This document shows positions 44,301-55,863 of a DNA stretch of 64,000 nucleotides, one piece after another. The translations under genes and the position numbers were made by a program. Under the pieces are notes generated by a model. It saw only the letters and a list, made by a program, of their open reading frames with translations. It did not search any database and had not been told where the DNA came from. Source of the DNA: Sophora flavescens (Eukaryota > Streptophyta > Magnoliopsida > Fabales > Fabaceae); the NCBI GenBank assembly GCA_030762895.1, contig CM061070.1, positions 75,069,804-75,133,803 of the forward strand, in the 5' to 3' direction. The first letter of the stretch is position 1. Each line of letters starts with the position of its first letter.

Positions 44301-44318
44301 TCCCCAGTGGAGTCGCCA
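44301..44318 (-). promoter_or_regulatory. Ogre primer-binding site (tRNA-Arg type)
   Basis: On the minus strand TGGCGACTCCACTGGGGA starts two bases after the LTR end. The Ogre lineage typically uses a site of this type, attributed to tRNA-Arg. It differs from the tRNA-Asp site of the A, B and C elements. Confidence 0.85.
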
Positions 44319-44320
44319 TC

Positions 44321-45604
44321 TGTAGTGACAAAAAAGAAAAACTTGTTTTTCTTTTAGAGAATGAACATGGAGTCGCCACCAACTTTATTTAATTTCGGGA
44401 AAGTTGGAAAACCCTTTAAGAAAAAGTTTTGGGTTCGGGAGTCGATTACGTCTAGGGAAGGCATGGAGACTTAACCCCACGGCACCCTAGAACATCCATA
44501 AAAATGGTTACCCAAAATTAGTTGTGTAAATTATTAATAACTTTGAAAATATTTGTTTTACCCCAAAAACCGTTTTTTAAAAAAACATCTTTAGTTGTGA
44601 AATTTTTTTATTAAAACTAAATGAGATTGAACATGGCACGTAAGTCCACAGGGCAACCTCAAAATCTAAAGGGTTGAACATGACACTTGTCATAGGGCAA
44701 CCCAAGAAATAAGTTTGTTTTAATTAAGTGATCATCTTCTATTTTTATGTAAAATAAATAATTTTACCTCTTGGAAATAGAACAGAAATGAAAAGTAGAA
44801 ATGAAACGTTTTACTAACTTATTCAGTAAACAGAGACACAGAAAAATAAGAATGTCAAGAGAAATTTATGAATAATATCAACAAAGAGAACAAGGATTAC
44901 CAAATGAGAGCAGAATAACAATGATTTTGTTTTCTCCTAGTGGTAAGATTTCAAGATCAAAACCCTTACATTTTAATTTCACTTACTCTTTTAACTCTTC
45001 CTTCTTCTGAAAATTTAGAATCACTCTAATAACAGAGAAGAGAAAAAAAACTCAAATCCCCAATCTCTTTTCTTTATAAAGAAAATATCAGATGAAAATC
45101 CCCCTGGTTATGTTTCCATCCCCTCGTTTTATAGATGGAGGAGAGGGCTTCATGCTTCTTCTTACCCAGCGGCTTCAAGGTTGGTCTTCACGAAATCCGG
45201 GGCTTGGGTGGTTCTGAGCAGAAATAGTGTGTGTCCAGATGGGGGCAGTGCGAGCAGCGGAAAGGAGGTGATTTGATGTGAAGGTTGCGTGTTTGAAGAG
45301 AGAAGGAGATGGGGGGTTTTATCTGATGTGTAAGATGGGTTTTTTAGGGTTAGGAGTGGGGTTGCTAGGTTAAAATGAGGGAGGAGATGAGGAAGAAGAA
45401 GGACCAATGGGTAGAGGAGGCGCAAGGGCGGTTGGAGAGTGGGAGGACGAAAAGAGGTCTTGTCTGATATGTAAAATAGGGTTTTTTAGGGTTAGGAGAA
45501 GTAACTCAATCTCCTTTCTTTTTTCGTTGATTGTCCTTTTCTCCTTCTTTTCTTCGTCCTTTCTTCATTATCTTATTCTTCTTCTTTCTTTATTCTTTAG
45601 CCTC
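44321..45604 (-). repeat. Ogre 5' LTR, R-U5 part with TATA box
   Basis: 44321-44968 matches the 3' LTR at 10526-11175. The rest is unique to this copy and includes, on the minus strand, TCTATAAAACGAGG (45127-45140 region), a convincing TATA box. Sequence to its right is therefore U3 and sequence to its left R-U5. B2 interrupts it at 45605 with duplication gcctc. Confidence 0.85.
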
Positions 45605-46851
45605 TGATGAGCCTCTGTTTGACTGGTTTTATAACTAGTCAAGACCTTGGCTTTGTGCTTATTTTATACCATTTTCACCCAAATTAGGCTTGATTGTCCT
45701 TAAGTAATATTTTGAGTTTGTAAATTGTTTTTAAGTTAATTTAGTTGATTTAGAGTGAATAAAGTATTTACTTTTATTTTCTGTTTTCAGGTAAATAAAA
45801 AGGAATAATTCTGGAGTTTCTCTCCCCGCGAGAAGGCTGCTCGCCTCGCGACCCCGAAGCTGACTGTTCCAAGAAAATGCAAAGTCTCTGGTTCGCCCCG
45901 CGAATAAATGGCTCGCCTCGCGAGTCATCCAACCATGAAAAGTCAGAGACGATCACGGCTTGCCCGTGTGGAAGGTCACGGGCGTTGCAGTTTGGGAATT
46001 TGAAGCGATCGCCTCGCGAAGATATGCTCGCCTCGCGAGAAGACCAAGAGTTGCAGACCTTTCGCATAATTCGCCTCGCGAGCAGTGCTTCGCCTCGCGA
46101 GGACTTGGGTTCCAGAAACGTGTATATAAGTAGTCTTAGGCAGAACTGAAGAATTAAGTCAGAATTAGCTAGTTTTGGCTGGTTTCTGAGTTTGTAGTTT
46201 TTCTGTTTTCCTCTTAGTTTATTGTTTTCTTTTGTAATGGAGAACTAGTCTCCTAGATTAATCTACTGTAATTGGTTTCTGTTAACACTTGAGGTTCTGT
46301 ATTCCATGATTAGTTGCTTTTCTCTTTTCAATGTCATGCTGTATGTTTCTGTTTGTTATTTCAGGAATATATAGTGTTGTATTGTTTCATTTCGGTGATG
46401 CTATGTTCCTATATATAATCGCGTTTGTTATTTCGCGTGTGTTCATTCATGTTCGTTTGTTCATGAGAGCTTAACCCCGTTTGTTATTTCGGGAATAGGA
46501 ACATACATCTGTAGTAGCGGTTTTCGTTTGTTAATTGTTGCTACAACCGGGAGGGGATTAGTATCTGCTTAGGATTTGCATGAACCAATGATAGTGGGAA
46601 ACTGAGAACAGTAGGTTAATCGCTTTTGTTTATTTACTAATTTCTTAAACTGCTTTGTTTCTTTTCTCTATTTTTGATTTGTTTCGTTAATTTAGTTTTA
46701 ATCTCAAAAACCCCCATTTCTAACTTTTACTTATTTTCTGTTAATAATAACAACAACTAAAGAGTCCTTGAGAGACGATCCGAGTTGTCGCTCTATACTG
46801 CATTATTTTATAATCGCTCGTTCTTTTTGGCGCGTGGCGACAGCGCGGTCA
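45605..46851 (+). repeat. B2 5' LTR with doublet cassette
   Basis: Four doublets lie at about 45820-45852, 45892-45924, 46009-46040 and 46071-46102, members 19-20 bp apart. The module catcacgg-like (gatcacggcttgcccgtgtggaaggtcacgggcg) is between doublets 2 and 3, and TATA (gtgtatataag) near 46121. Confidence 0.9.
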
Positions 46852-46856
46852 AAAAT

Positions 46857-46874
46857 TGGCGCCGTTCTCGGGGG
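46857..46874 (+). promoter_or_regulatory. B2 primer-binding site, mutated
   Basis: The site reads TGGCGCCGTTCTCGGGGG, so the 3' half no longer matches tRNA-Asp as well as in B1. Confidence 0.75.
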
Positions 46875-46987
46875 GACTCTGGTTTGTTGTTATTAGCAGA
46901 AAATAATTTTTGAAAAAAAAAAAAAACTTTTTGCTTTGCTAATTAGTTTTGTCTGCTTTGTCTGGTCTGTAAATTTTATTTTCCCCC

Positions 46988-48341
46988 ATGGATAATTACA
47001 TGTATGGGTATTTGCCTAATGTTTATCATGAACCACCACCTTGCATGTATTATCCTGATTCTGCTGGAAATTATGAGTATAGCAATGGTTTTGATATGAC
47101 TGGAATGAATGCTTATCCTAGCCAACAGGTTAGAGATCAAGGCAGCCTGGATGAGATTGCTTCTATGATACAACAAATGGAAGAGAACAATCAACGGATG
47201 GCATACAATCTTGAATTTCAACAGAGGATGGAGGCAATGGAGGCAAGTAATCTTGAAGCCCAACAGAGGGACCAAGCTGAATCTCAAAAGTTGTGGGCTC
47301 TAATTGATCAAGTTACCGCCAACTCGACTGCAATGCTAACTCCACAGCCCCTTGAGGAACATAAGGATTCACAGATGGTTATTCCTGAAAATACTTTTGA
47401 TGATAATTCTGATGATGATATTTCTGTTGATGATGAATTATGTGTTGAATCCCCTGATTCTAATGATTGTTATTGTGATGGTACTCTTTGCTTTGTGTAT
47501 ACATCGTTATGCAGGTTTATACTTGAAAGGAAACAAAGAAAATGAGGATCGGGAGGATCAAGAGGACATCTGCTCCACCGTGCTTAAGGATAATGAAGAA
47601 CCTGTGGAATCAGATGCATGTGTTGAGAGTGATGGGGTGGATGAATCGTGTGCAGAAAGTCCAGACAATCTGACCTTTACTAACTCAGTTTCTTTTACTA
47701 CATGTACTAACTGTACTGACACTAACCCGTGTGATGTTTGTGCTGGGTTTCTTGACTCTATTTTGCAGGGTGATAGTGAGAGTGATGATGTTTGTTCAGC
47801 CGAAGTTCCAAATATACCATCCATTGAACAGCCACCCTCCATAGAGCTCAAGCAACTTCCAGACATTCAGCCGCTTTCTGATTTAGTTTATTGTAATATA
47901 TTTACTAACTGTACTAACTCTAACCTTTCTGTGGTGTGTGATGAGATTTCTGCAGGTTTAACAAGTGATGAATCCGGTAGTGCAGTGGATGAAGACCTTG
48001 CAGGAGTTGAAGCAACACCGGAGACCCCAACTAACTGTTTGCCACCTTCCCCTGTGGAACCAAAAGCTCTGGATTTTGCACCCTTGGATTTTGCACCATG
48101 GCCGGTCCAAGAGGTTGAGCCCCACTTCTATTGGGAGGATTTTGTTGAGAAAGCGGTCATCTGTGACCCGAGAGGAAGTGAGAAGTCCGCCGCACTCGGC
48201 GAGATCGTCATAATTGTCAAGTGCTCACTCCCAAATCAAAGCTGCAAGTTAGGGAGGCTTGGAATGAATTTCAGTCCTTTGGCTACCATGTGGGACTTAT
48301 GTCACAGGCAGTGGGATCCTGGTGGAACCGCCTCTGAATGA
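46988..48341 (+). pseudogene. B-family internal protein, one frameshift
   Basis: The ATG at 46988 opens MDNYMYGYLPN. The N-terminal 60 residues differ from B1 by an insertion (SAGNYEYSNGFDMTG) and a repeated Gln/Met/Glu segment. From QKLWALIDQVTAN onward the two proteins are nearly the same. One extra base near 47484 shifts the frame, and the continuation ends WDPGGTASE at 48341. In frame terms the ancestral protein was about 450 residues. Comparison of B1 and B2 shows different disabling mutations, so the ORF was intact in their recent ancestor. Confidence 0.65.
48178..48307 (+). other. candidate intron in B2
   Basis: Donor GAGGAA|GTGAGA and acceptor TCACAG|GC stand 130 bp apart, at positions matching the 157-bp pair in A1 and A2. 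Identity between A and B is concentrated around the two sites. Confidence 0.3.
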
Positions 48342-48411
48342 GCTTTTCTTAACCCTTTCTCCTTTTTAATTTTCTTTTCCTTATTTTATTTCTGTTTTAT
48401 TTTCAATAATG

Positions 48412-48439
48412 CTCCTGAATAATTTGAGAAGCTCAGGAG
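48412..48439 (+). promoter_or_regulatory. conserved hairpin CTCCTGA...TCAGGAG in B2
   Basis: Identical to the B1 form. The upstream CATTG hairpin and taagtgtggggg word are missing from B2. Confidence 0.8.
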
Positions 48440-49780
48440 TTGTGTTTGTGTCTTGATTATGGCAAGTTTGATGGATTTGATTGATTTTTTTTGCATAGAT
48501 GGATTGCATGATAGTGTTGACTTTTTCCCCCTAGATTTTGAAAATTGTTTTGAAAAAAATGATCCACATGTGATTGATAACTGAACTTTGGGATTTTATT
48601 ATGATGGCATGATTTATGATAAGTTTGGGGTGATAGGAAGCACACACTAGGGATAGTATCTCTTTCAAATAATTTGCAAAAATGTCCAGGTGAGGTTTTT
48701 GAGCCTCCAACATGTTTTAAACTGTGTGAAAATCACTTTTCAAGTTGCACTTTCCTGAATTTGCTTGAATCTCTTTTTGGTTTGCATGATTATGTGTTTG
48801 CTTCAAATGATTTAGGCATTTTCCTTGTAAATAGCTACTTAGCCTAAAATAACCAATTCCTAATGCATGTTCCCTAGTTAGCCCCTTTGAGCCTGATTAG
48901 CCTACTGTTAATTCTTGATAACCTAATGTTATAAGCCCAAAAATCTGGAAAACCATGTTAACCCGATCTTAGGATTAGGAGTGCATGTAATCTTAGAATG
49001 GGTGCAAGAAACTAAGTTTGGGGTGGCTGCAAAGTGTAACATGTTGTTTGGGATTGAGAAAAAAATTTATGTAAAAAAAAAAAAAGTGGAAAAAAAAAAT
49101 ATGTAGAAAAAAGAAAAGAAAAGAAAAGAAAAACAGAAAAAAATTTAAGAGTTCAAAAATGCCAAAAAGAAATAAAAGGCTGTAGCCACCCAAGGCATAA
49201 AGAAAAATGAAAAAGAAACTTGAGTTAAATTCAAGGTGTAAATAATGTTTCATGCTCTCTTAGTTCCTAGGGTCTTCAGCCTAGTACCTTTGTATATCCT
49301 ACCCTTAGCCAGGCCCCATTACAACCCATAAAAGACCTTTTGATGTTGCATGCATATTTTCTGTGGGAATCATTTGGAGATGAAAATCAAATTTATGGGA
49401 AGTGCTCTTAAAAGTGAAAATTGAGTAAAATGTTAGCCTGACACAAATTGAGCGATTGAGTGAAACACAAATTTCCCTTGTGAGGAAGGCAGTTGTTTGA
49501 TTTTGGTGATCTCCCTCTTGTGTGTAACTTAGACCCCCTGCTTAGATTTCTGATTGTCTGAATGATTAATTTCTCAACTGTTTAGAATAAATGAATGTGG
49601 GGATTACTTTTCTTGAGGGGGGGGGGACATTGAAAGATAAATTCTTTGAAAAATTGCTTGAAATCTGTGTGAAAGTTAATTGAGTCCTTAAGCTTGCCAT
49701 GTTTTGCCAGGTCTTGAGTCTTTTTAAGTTTTTGAGTGTAGTTTGCTTGGGGACAAGCAAAGTTTAAGTTTGGGGTATTT
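48440..49780 (+). other. B2 non-coding 3' region
   Basis: Colinear with the B1 3' region; an A-rich tract lies at 49059-49215 and aagtttaagtttggggtatttt precedes the LTR. Confidence 0.7.
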
Positions 49781-51026
49781 TGATGAGCCTCTGTTTGACT
49801 GGTTTTATAACTAGTCAAGACCTTGGCTTTGTGCTTATTTTATACCATTTTCACCCAAATTAGGCTTGATTGTCCTTAAGTAATATTTTGAGTCTGTAAA
49901 TTGTTTTTAAGTTAATTTAGTTGATTTAGAGTGAATAAAGTATTTACTTTTATTTTCTGTTTTCAGGTAAATAAAAAGGAATAATTCTGGAGTTTCTCGC
50001 CCCGCGAGAAGGCTGCTCGCCTCGCGACCCCGGGCCGATGTTCCAAGAAAATGCAAAGTCTCTGGTTCGCCCCGCGAATAAATGGCTCGCCTCGCAAGTC
50101 ATCCAACCATGAAAAGTCAGAGACGATCACGGCTTGCCCGTGTGGAAGGTCACGGGCGTTGCAGTTTGGGAATTTGAAGCGTTCGCCTCGCGAAGATATG
50201 CTCGCCTCGCGAGAAGACCAAGAGTTGCAGACCTTTCGCATAATTCGCCTCGCGAGCAGTGCTTCGCCTCGCGAGGACTTGGGTTCCAGAAACGTGTATA
50301 TAAGTAGTCTTAGGCAGAACTGAAGAATTAAGTCATAATTAGCTAGTTTTGGCTGGTTTCTGAGTTTGTAGTTTTTCTGTTTTCCTCTTAGTTTATTGTT
50401 TTCTTTTGTAATGGAGAACTAGTCTCCTAGATTAATCTACTGTAATTGGTTTCTGTTAACACTTGAGGTTCTGTATTCCATGATTAGTTGCTTTTCTCTT
50501 TTCAATGTCATCTTTGTATGTTTCGTTTGTTATTTTGAGGAATATATAGTGTTGTATTGTTTCATTTCGGTGATGCTATGTTCCTATATATAATCGCGTT
50601 TGTTATTTCGCGTGTGTTCATTCATGTTCGTTTGTTCATGAGAGCTTAACCCCGTTTGTTATTTCGGGAATAGGAACATACATTTGTAGTAGCGGTTTTC
50701 GTTTGTTAATTGTTGCTACAACCGGGAGGGGATTAGTATCTGCTTAGGATTTGCATGAACCAATGATAGTGGGAAACTGAGAACAGTAGGTTAATCGCTT
50801 TTGTTTATTTGCTAATTTCTTAAACTGCTTTGTTTCTTTTCTCTGTTTTTGATTTGTTTCGTTAATTTAGTTTTAATCTCAAAAACCCCCATTTCTAACT
50901 TTTACTAATTTTCTGTTAATAATAACAACAACTAAATAGTCATTGAGAGACGATCCGAGTTGTCGCTCTATACTGCATTATTTTATAATCGCTCGTTCTT
51001 TTTGGCGCGTGGCGACAGCGCGGTCA
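49781..51026 (+). repeat. B2 3' LTR with doublet cassette
   Basis: Near-identical to the 5' LTR, and all four doublets are retained. A small change near 50030 shortens the spacer after doublet 1. Confidence 0.95.
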
Positions 51027-51031
51027 GCCTC

Positions 51032-51197
51032 CAGCTTGAAAATAAAATTGCAGTGGACGGAACCTCTTCGTCCAACAGAAACTTAGATATGCAAAAGTAG
51101 AAATACACTAGACGGACCTACTCGTCCAACAGAAGTTTAGACATGCAATGGACGGATCCTCCTCGTCCAACAGAAAATTAGATGTGCAATGGACGGC
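51032..51197 (-). repeat. Ogre 5' LTR U3 fragment between B2 and A2
   Basis: It contains about four repeat units (atggacgga-cctcctcgtccaacag) like those of the 3' UTR array at 12475-12860. The last five bases, acggc (51193-51197), are the A2 target duplication. Confidence 0.85.
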
Positions 51198-52707
51198 TGA
51201 TAAGCCTCTGGCTTATCTAGTTTTATAACTAGATGGACTGTGGTTTCTGCGCTAATTATTCGAGTTCAATCTCGTTTTCGCCCAAATTTGGCCTTGTTTT
51301 GTTCCTAAGTAGACTTTGACTCGTTCTAGGAATTTTTAGTAGTTTTTAGGTTATTTTGAATAGAATTACGCTTTTTGTTTTCTTTTGTTGTTTCAGGTCA
51401 ATAAGTGAAGCTCTGAGAGTCAAGGAAAGTCAAGAAGCAATGGAAAAAACACTTCTGGAGATACTCGCCTCGCGAGTTGATGCTCGCCTCGCGAGCCTGA
51501 ACATCAACTGAAGAAGCAACAGTCATCACTCTGGTTCGCCACGCGAGACTCTTTTCGCCCCGCGAGAGTCTGAAGACCTGCAAGACAGAGACCATCACGG
51601 CATAGCCGTGATGAAGGTCACGGCTGTGACAGATTTAGGTTTGAAGTCTCGCCCCGCGAGAGACAGCTCGCCTCGCGAGAGCCTGAAGACCCTGGAAGAC
51701 AGAGACCATCACAGCCTAGCCGTGATGAATGTCACGGCTGTGACAGATTGAAGTTGGAAGACTCGCCCCGCGAACACACCCTCGCCTCGCGAAAATCCAA
51801 ATTTGAAAGCGCGCCAATACTAAAATTCGCCTCGCGAAGGAGTGCTCGCCCCGCGAGCGAGCAAGAATCAGAATCCTTATTTAAAGGCTGTTTCAGATCA
51901 GATTGGGGGAAGTTTCTCCACTTGTTTTAGAGCAGTTTTAGGGCGAATCCTTGTTTCTGGAGCTGCGTCTCCCTTCTCTTTTCTTTACTTATTTTATTAT
52001 GGAGATTATTGCCGATTGTTCGTTTGTCGTTACGGGCATGAGGAACTAATCCCCTCGTCCGAGGGATCAATGAAGCCGCCCATGGCGGTATAGTGTTCAT
52101 GTGATGTATGTTTTTCTCTCCTTTAATTCAATTCTTGTTTTCCAATTCTGATATGATTGCGTTGATCATATGTTTTGCGTGATTAACTAGTTAAACGTGT
52201 TTGAGGCCGAACGGTGATTCGCGTTTTAGAACTTGAATTGGGATCACTAATCGAATATTGCACGAGAGTGAGTAGGAGATTAGTGCAACCTTGTAGGGAA
52301 CAAGAATTAATCAAATTCGAGATTAGGATTATGAGACCTAGTAAGTAATTAATCCAATCGTCGAATACGTCCTAATGAGCACGAAAGTGGATTTAGGAGA
52401 ATTTGGGGGTCCCGGTTGACATTGTAATTGAACTTAGGGAGGAATTCATCATCACTTGGGTAGGTGGATTTGTGACCTTGGACATTTTAATTTCAGATTT
52501 TAATAGTTTAGTTTTATTAGATTTGTTAATTGAATATCGATCCTCTTATTCTCTCTCCCTCAACCACCTTCTGTAACTTGACCAAACGTATCGGATTTCC
52601 CGCGGATTAGTTGAATTGGTAGCCCAATCCTTGTGTTCGACCTCGGTAAATTCTTACCGTGTTTTTATTACTTGCGACGACCCGATACACTTGCCGGTGA
52701 CTCAACA
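51198..52707 (+). repeat. A2 5' LTR with five doublets
   Basis: Doublets lie at 51464-51476/51483-51495, 51535-51547/51554-51566, 51648-51660/51667-51679, 51762-51774/51781-51793 and 51826-51838/51845-51857, all with 6-bp spacers. Two CACGG modules (51596-51630 and 51710-51745) flank doublet 3. The 3' LTR has four doublets and one module, so a unit of about 114 bp was gained here or lost there. A TATA-like ttatttaaagg lies near 51877. Confidence 0.9.
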
Positions 52708-52713
52708 AGTTTT

Positions 52714-52731
52714 TGGCGCCGTTGCCGGGGA
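52714..52731 (+). promoter_or_regulatory. A2 primer-binding site, tRNA-Asp type
   Basis: TGGCGCCGTTGCCGGGGA, six bases after the LTR, as in A1 and B1. Confidence 0.9.
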
Positions 52732-53292
52732 TTGGCACAACCAATTTTCCTAATTTTAGGGAAGTTTGATTATTTGGTTAAGTTATTTTTATTTTTATTT
52801 TTTATTTCTATTTATATTTACTATTATCTCTCTCTACTTCCTTGATTCCACTTGGTCTTGCCTTGTTTTGTATGCGAGGTACACGAGGGAATGCTTCCGG
52901 GTTGCGAATATTGTAATGGAGACCATGACACTTGGAGCTGTCCTTTCTACTTCTCTCAAAAATATGTGGACTCAGGCCATAAATTCTATGACAGCGTGCC
53001 CCAGGACAACTATCAGAGTCAGAATCAGTATTGGGGTTATATGAGTAGAGACCATCCGGATTTCGTTTGGAGTAATGATGGCGGTGGTCTAGCCTGGCAA
53101 ACACAACCTCAACAGAATTGGCAACCACAACCTTGGGAGTTGGCTCTGGAGAAGATGAATGCGGCAATAGAAAAGTTTGCAATCGATACAAGCACAGCCA
53201 TTGACAAGTTGGCAACTCATACAGGGTTGGCAATTCAGAATCTAGAGATGAAGGTTGCCCAGCTTGCAAAGCAACTAAATGATAGGGGTGAG

Positions 53293-53772
53293 CATTGGGC
53301 GGGTTCGGGTGGGGACCATCGGGTTCGGGCGGGTTCGAGGCAAAAAAAATGGAAACCGAACCCGTCCATCTATACCATCGGGTTGGGCGGGTTGAAACGG
53401 GTTTAGGCTTTTTAATTATTTAATTTTATTCCAAAAAATTTTAAAAAAAACCCAACGAGCCTAATTAAAATTTAAGGCTTTCAACCCAATTAAGTACCAA
53501 AAAAAAAAAATATAATAGAAGAAGGGAAAAAAAATCTAAGATCCAGTCTTGGCAGCCCATTCTCCATTGATTTTTTTTTTTTTGTTATGAGCGGGTCGGG
53601 TCGGGTTCCGATGGGTGACATAAACCAGACCCGAACCCGCCCGCTCTTATCCATCTAAAACCGAATTTTCCACCCGCCCAACCTGCCAACTCGTTTCAAC
53701 CCGACCGTTGCGCAAAAATTAGTAACGGGTCGGGCGGGTTCGGGCGGGTCATGCAATTTTGCTCACCCCTAC
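53293..53772. mobile_element. hAT-type MITE inside A2
   Basis: The ends are TAGGGGTGAGCA and TGCTCACCCCTA, a perfect 12-bp inverted repeat. The 8-bp target duplication ctaaatga stands on both sides, as hAT requires. The inside is GC-rich near both ends with repeated cgggttcgggcggg words in opposite orientations, and AT-rich in the middle. It has no transposase. A1 shows the empty site (caactaaatgagcg). Confidence 0.93.
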
Positions 53773-54420
53773 TAAATGAGCCTCTCCCAGACATTCTCCC
53801 AGGTGATACCGAGAACAACCCTAAGAACCAATGCGAAGTCATAACAAATAGAAGCGGTAGGGTGTTGGGATCTGACTGGGATGCAACTAGTTCTCAGGAA
53901 GTTGAGGAAGAGCAACCTGAGGAAGAGGAGTTGACAAGTGACATGGCCCCGGAACAAATACATGTTGAGAAAGAGCAACCTAAGGAAGAGGAGTTGGCAA
54001 AGGACAAGGCACTGGAGCAAGGGGGTAGAGATCAAAATGCAGATAAAGTGGTAGAGGATTTCACCATGCTTGCCAAGCAACCTGAAATTACTGCATTGGA
54101 TAACTATGTTGGCTTACATGCATGTGTGGACATTGGTAAGTTAGACCCTCCCACTTGTCTGGCACACTTCCTCGAGAAAACACCATTTGACCCGAGAGGA
54201 AGTGAGTTCATAATTACAGTGGTCAATGGAGTTTTCACACTCGGGCTAGGTGGAATCATGGATAGAGTCGTATTGCTCCTGCGAGGGCCACTTCATAAAC
54301 CATGGGATCCGGGTGGAGGATCTCACATGATGAGCGTCTCTTGGCCCTTGTTTCACAGGCTATGGGATCCAGGTGGATGCTTCTTAATAAGTCAGGCTCG
54401 GGACGTTAAACAAGCGCTAC

Positions 54421-54436
54421 TTGGGAGGCAACCCAA
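54421..54436 (+). promoter_or_regulatory. TTGGGAGGCAACCCAA hairpin in A2
   Basis: Same as 32470-32485 in A1; here one extra C-G pair extends the stem. Confidence 0.55.
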
Positions 54437-54496
54437 GCTAGGTATCCCTCTCCTTTCCTCACCTTTGTTTGTTTTTATTTTTGTTTTTGTTTGTCA

Positions 54497-54524
54497 CTCT
54501 TGAATAATTTGAGAAGATCAAGAG
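54497..54524 (+). promoter_or_regulatory. conserved hairpin CTCTTGA...TCAAGAG in A2
   Basis: Identical arms and loop to A1. The CATTG hairpin of A1 is absent because about 600 bp of A1 (including the internal cassette) has no counterpart here. Confidence 0.8.
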
Positions 54525-55863
54525 TATGTGTATGAATGTGTGTCGGCAAGCTTGTTGGATATCAATTAAATTGAGCATGGATTGATTGCATGAATTATTT
54601 TGACCATCGATCATTTCCCCGTAGGTTCTGAATTTAGAAAAGTTGATCCCCATGTGAAAAATTGAAAAATTGAAAAACTGAACTTTGAGAATTTTATTGT
54701 GATTACTTGATTTATGATAAGTTTGGGGTGAGGGGGTGCACACACTAGGAATTGTATCTCGGTCAAACAATTTGCAAAATGTCCAGGTGAGGATTTGAGC
54801 CAACGACTTTGTTTTTGACTGTGTGAATCACTGTTAAGTTGCACTTTCCCGAATTTGCTTGAATCTCTTCATGGTTTGCATGTTTATGTGTTGCATCAAA
54901 TGATTTAGGCAATTTTCTTTGAATTAACTACTTGGCCATAAATTGAACCAACCTTGATGAATGATCCCTAGTTAGCCACATTGAGCGTTGAAGCCTATTG
55001 TTCTTGATGACCTTACATTACAAGCCATTAACTCAGAAAAACCATGATTTTTCCCTATCCTAGGATTTAGGAGAGTATGGAATTTTAGCTTTGTGAGTGT
55101 TGTTGTGGAACTAAGTTTGGGGTGGCTACAAGTTCATGAATCATAGTTGAGAAAAAGAAAAACGGAAGTAAGGGCCGAAGGCTTGAAAAAAAAAAGAAAA
55201 AAAAAGAAAAAGAAAATGGGTGATGAAAAGCATTGAATATGTGCCAAAAAGGGCAAAGAAAAATAATATAAAAAAGGAAGAGGTGTGTAGCCACCAAATG
55301 CAAGGAAGAGAATAATATGAGAGTGAATTCAATTGTTGTGATACTAGTTTCATGCTCTCATTGATCCTAGGGACTTAGCCTCTATCCTTTGAATATCTTA
55401 CCTTGAGCCAGGCCTCATTACAACCTTTAAAAGACCTTCTGATGTTGCATGCATGTTTTCGTGGGAACCATTTTTGAGATGAAAATCAAATTCATGGGAA
55501 GTGCTCTTGATATGTGAATTTGAGTGAAAAGTTGAAAGCCTAGACGAATTTGAGCGAATGAGTGAAATTTTACATACCCTTGTGAGGAAGGCAATTGTTT
55601 GAAATTGGTGATCTTCTTTTTGTGTGTGACTCTGAACCTCAACTTAGATTAATGATTGCATGAATGATGAAGTTCTCAAATTGTTTAAAGTAAATGAATG
55701 CGGGGATTACGTTGATGCAAGGGGGGAAATCATTGGAGAAAAACTGCTTTGATTGCATGAAATTTGTGCGAAAGTGATTAGATCCTTTAGGCTTGCCAAG
55801 TCTTGAGTCTTTTTTGAGTTTTAGCTTGCTTGGGGACAAGCAAGGTTTAAGTTTGGGGTGTTT
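54525..55863 (+). other. A2 non-coding 3' region
   Basis: Same block order as A1, with an A-rich tract at 55150-55330 and caaggtttaagtttggggtgtttt before the LTR. Confidence 0.7.

Larger units (their letters stand above)
45605..51026 (+). mobile_element. B2: non-autonomous LTR retrotransposon (family B)
   Basis: LTRs at 45605-46851 (1247 bp) and 49781-51026 (1246 bp) are about 99% identical by eye. The exact duplication is gcctc (45600-45604 and 51027-51031). The interior matches B1, with a frameshift instead of B1's stops. It inserted into the U3 of the Ogre 5' LTR. Confidence 0.95.
52852..54503 (+). pseudogene. A-family gag-like protein interrupted by a MITE
   Basis: Compared with A1 the N-terminal about 60 codons are deleted, so the frame starts close to the zinc-knuckle-like CEYCNGDHDTWSC. 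It continues through AIDKLATHTGLAIQNLE to KQLND at 53280, where the MITE begins, and resumes at LNEPLPDI (53770s). It then reads NPKNQCEVITNRSGRVL, a Glu-rich double repeat (EEEQPEEEEL, VEKEQPKEEEL) and LPTCLAHFLE-like residues. FDPRGSEFI and two WDPGG motifs precede the stop at 54503. The A1 frameshift near 32211 is not present here. Apart from the MITE and the N-terminal loss the frame is open. Confidence 0.7.

Noticed and set aside
45162..45607. Open frames in the Ogre 5' LTR near 45.4 kb
   Set aside because: Low-complexity Leu/Pro/Ser or Phe/Ser translations of pyrimidine-rich LTR sequence, on both strands, with no conservation in the 3' LTR.
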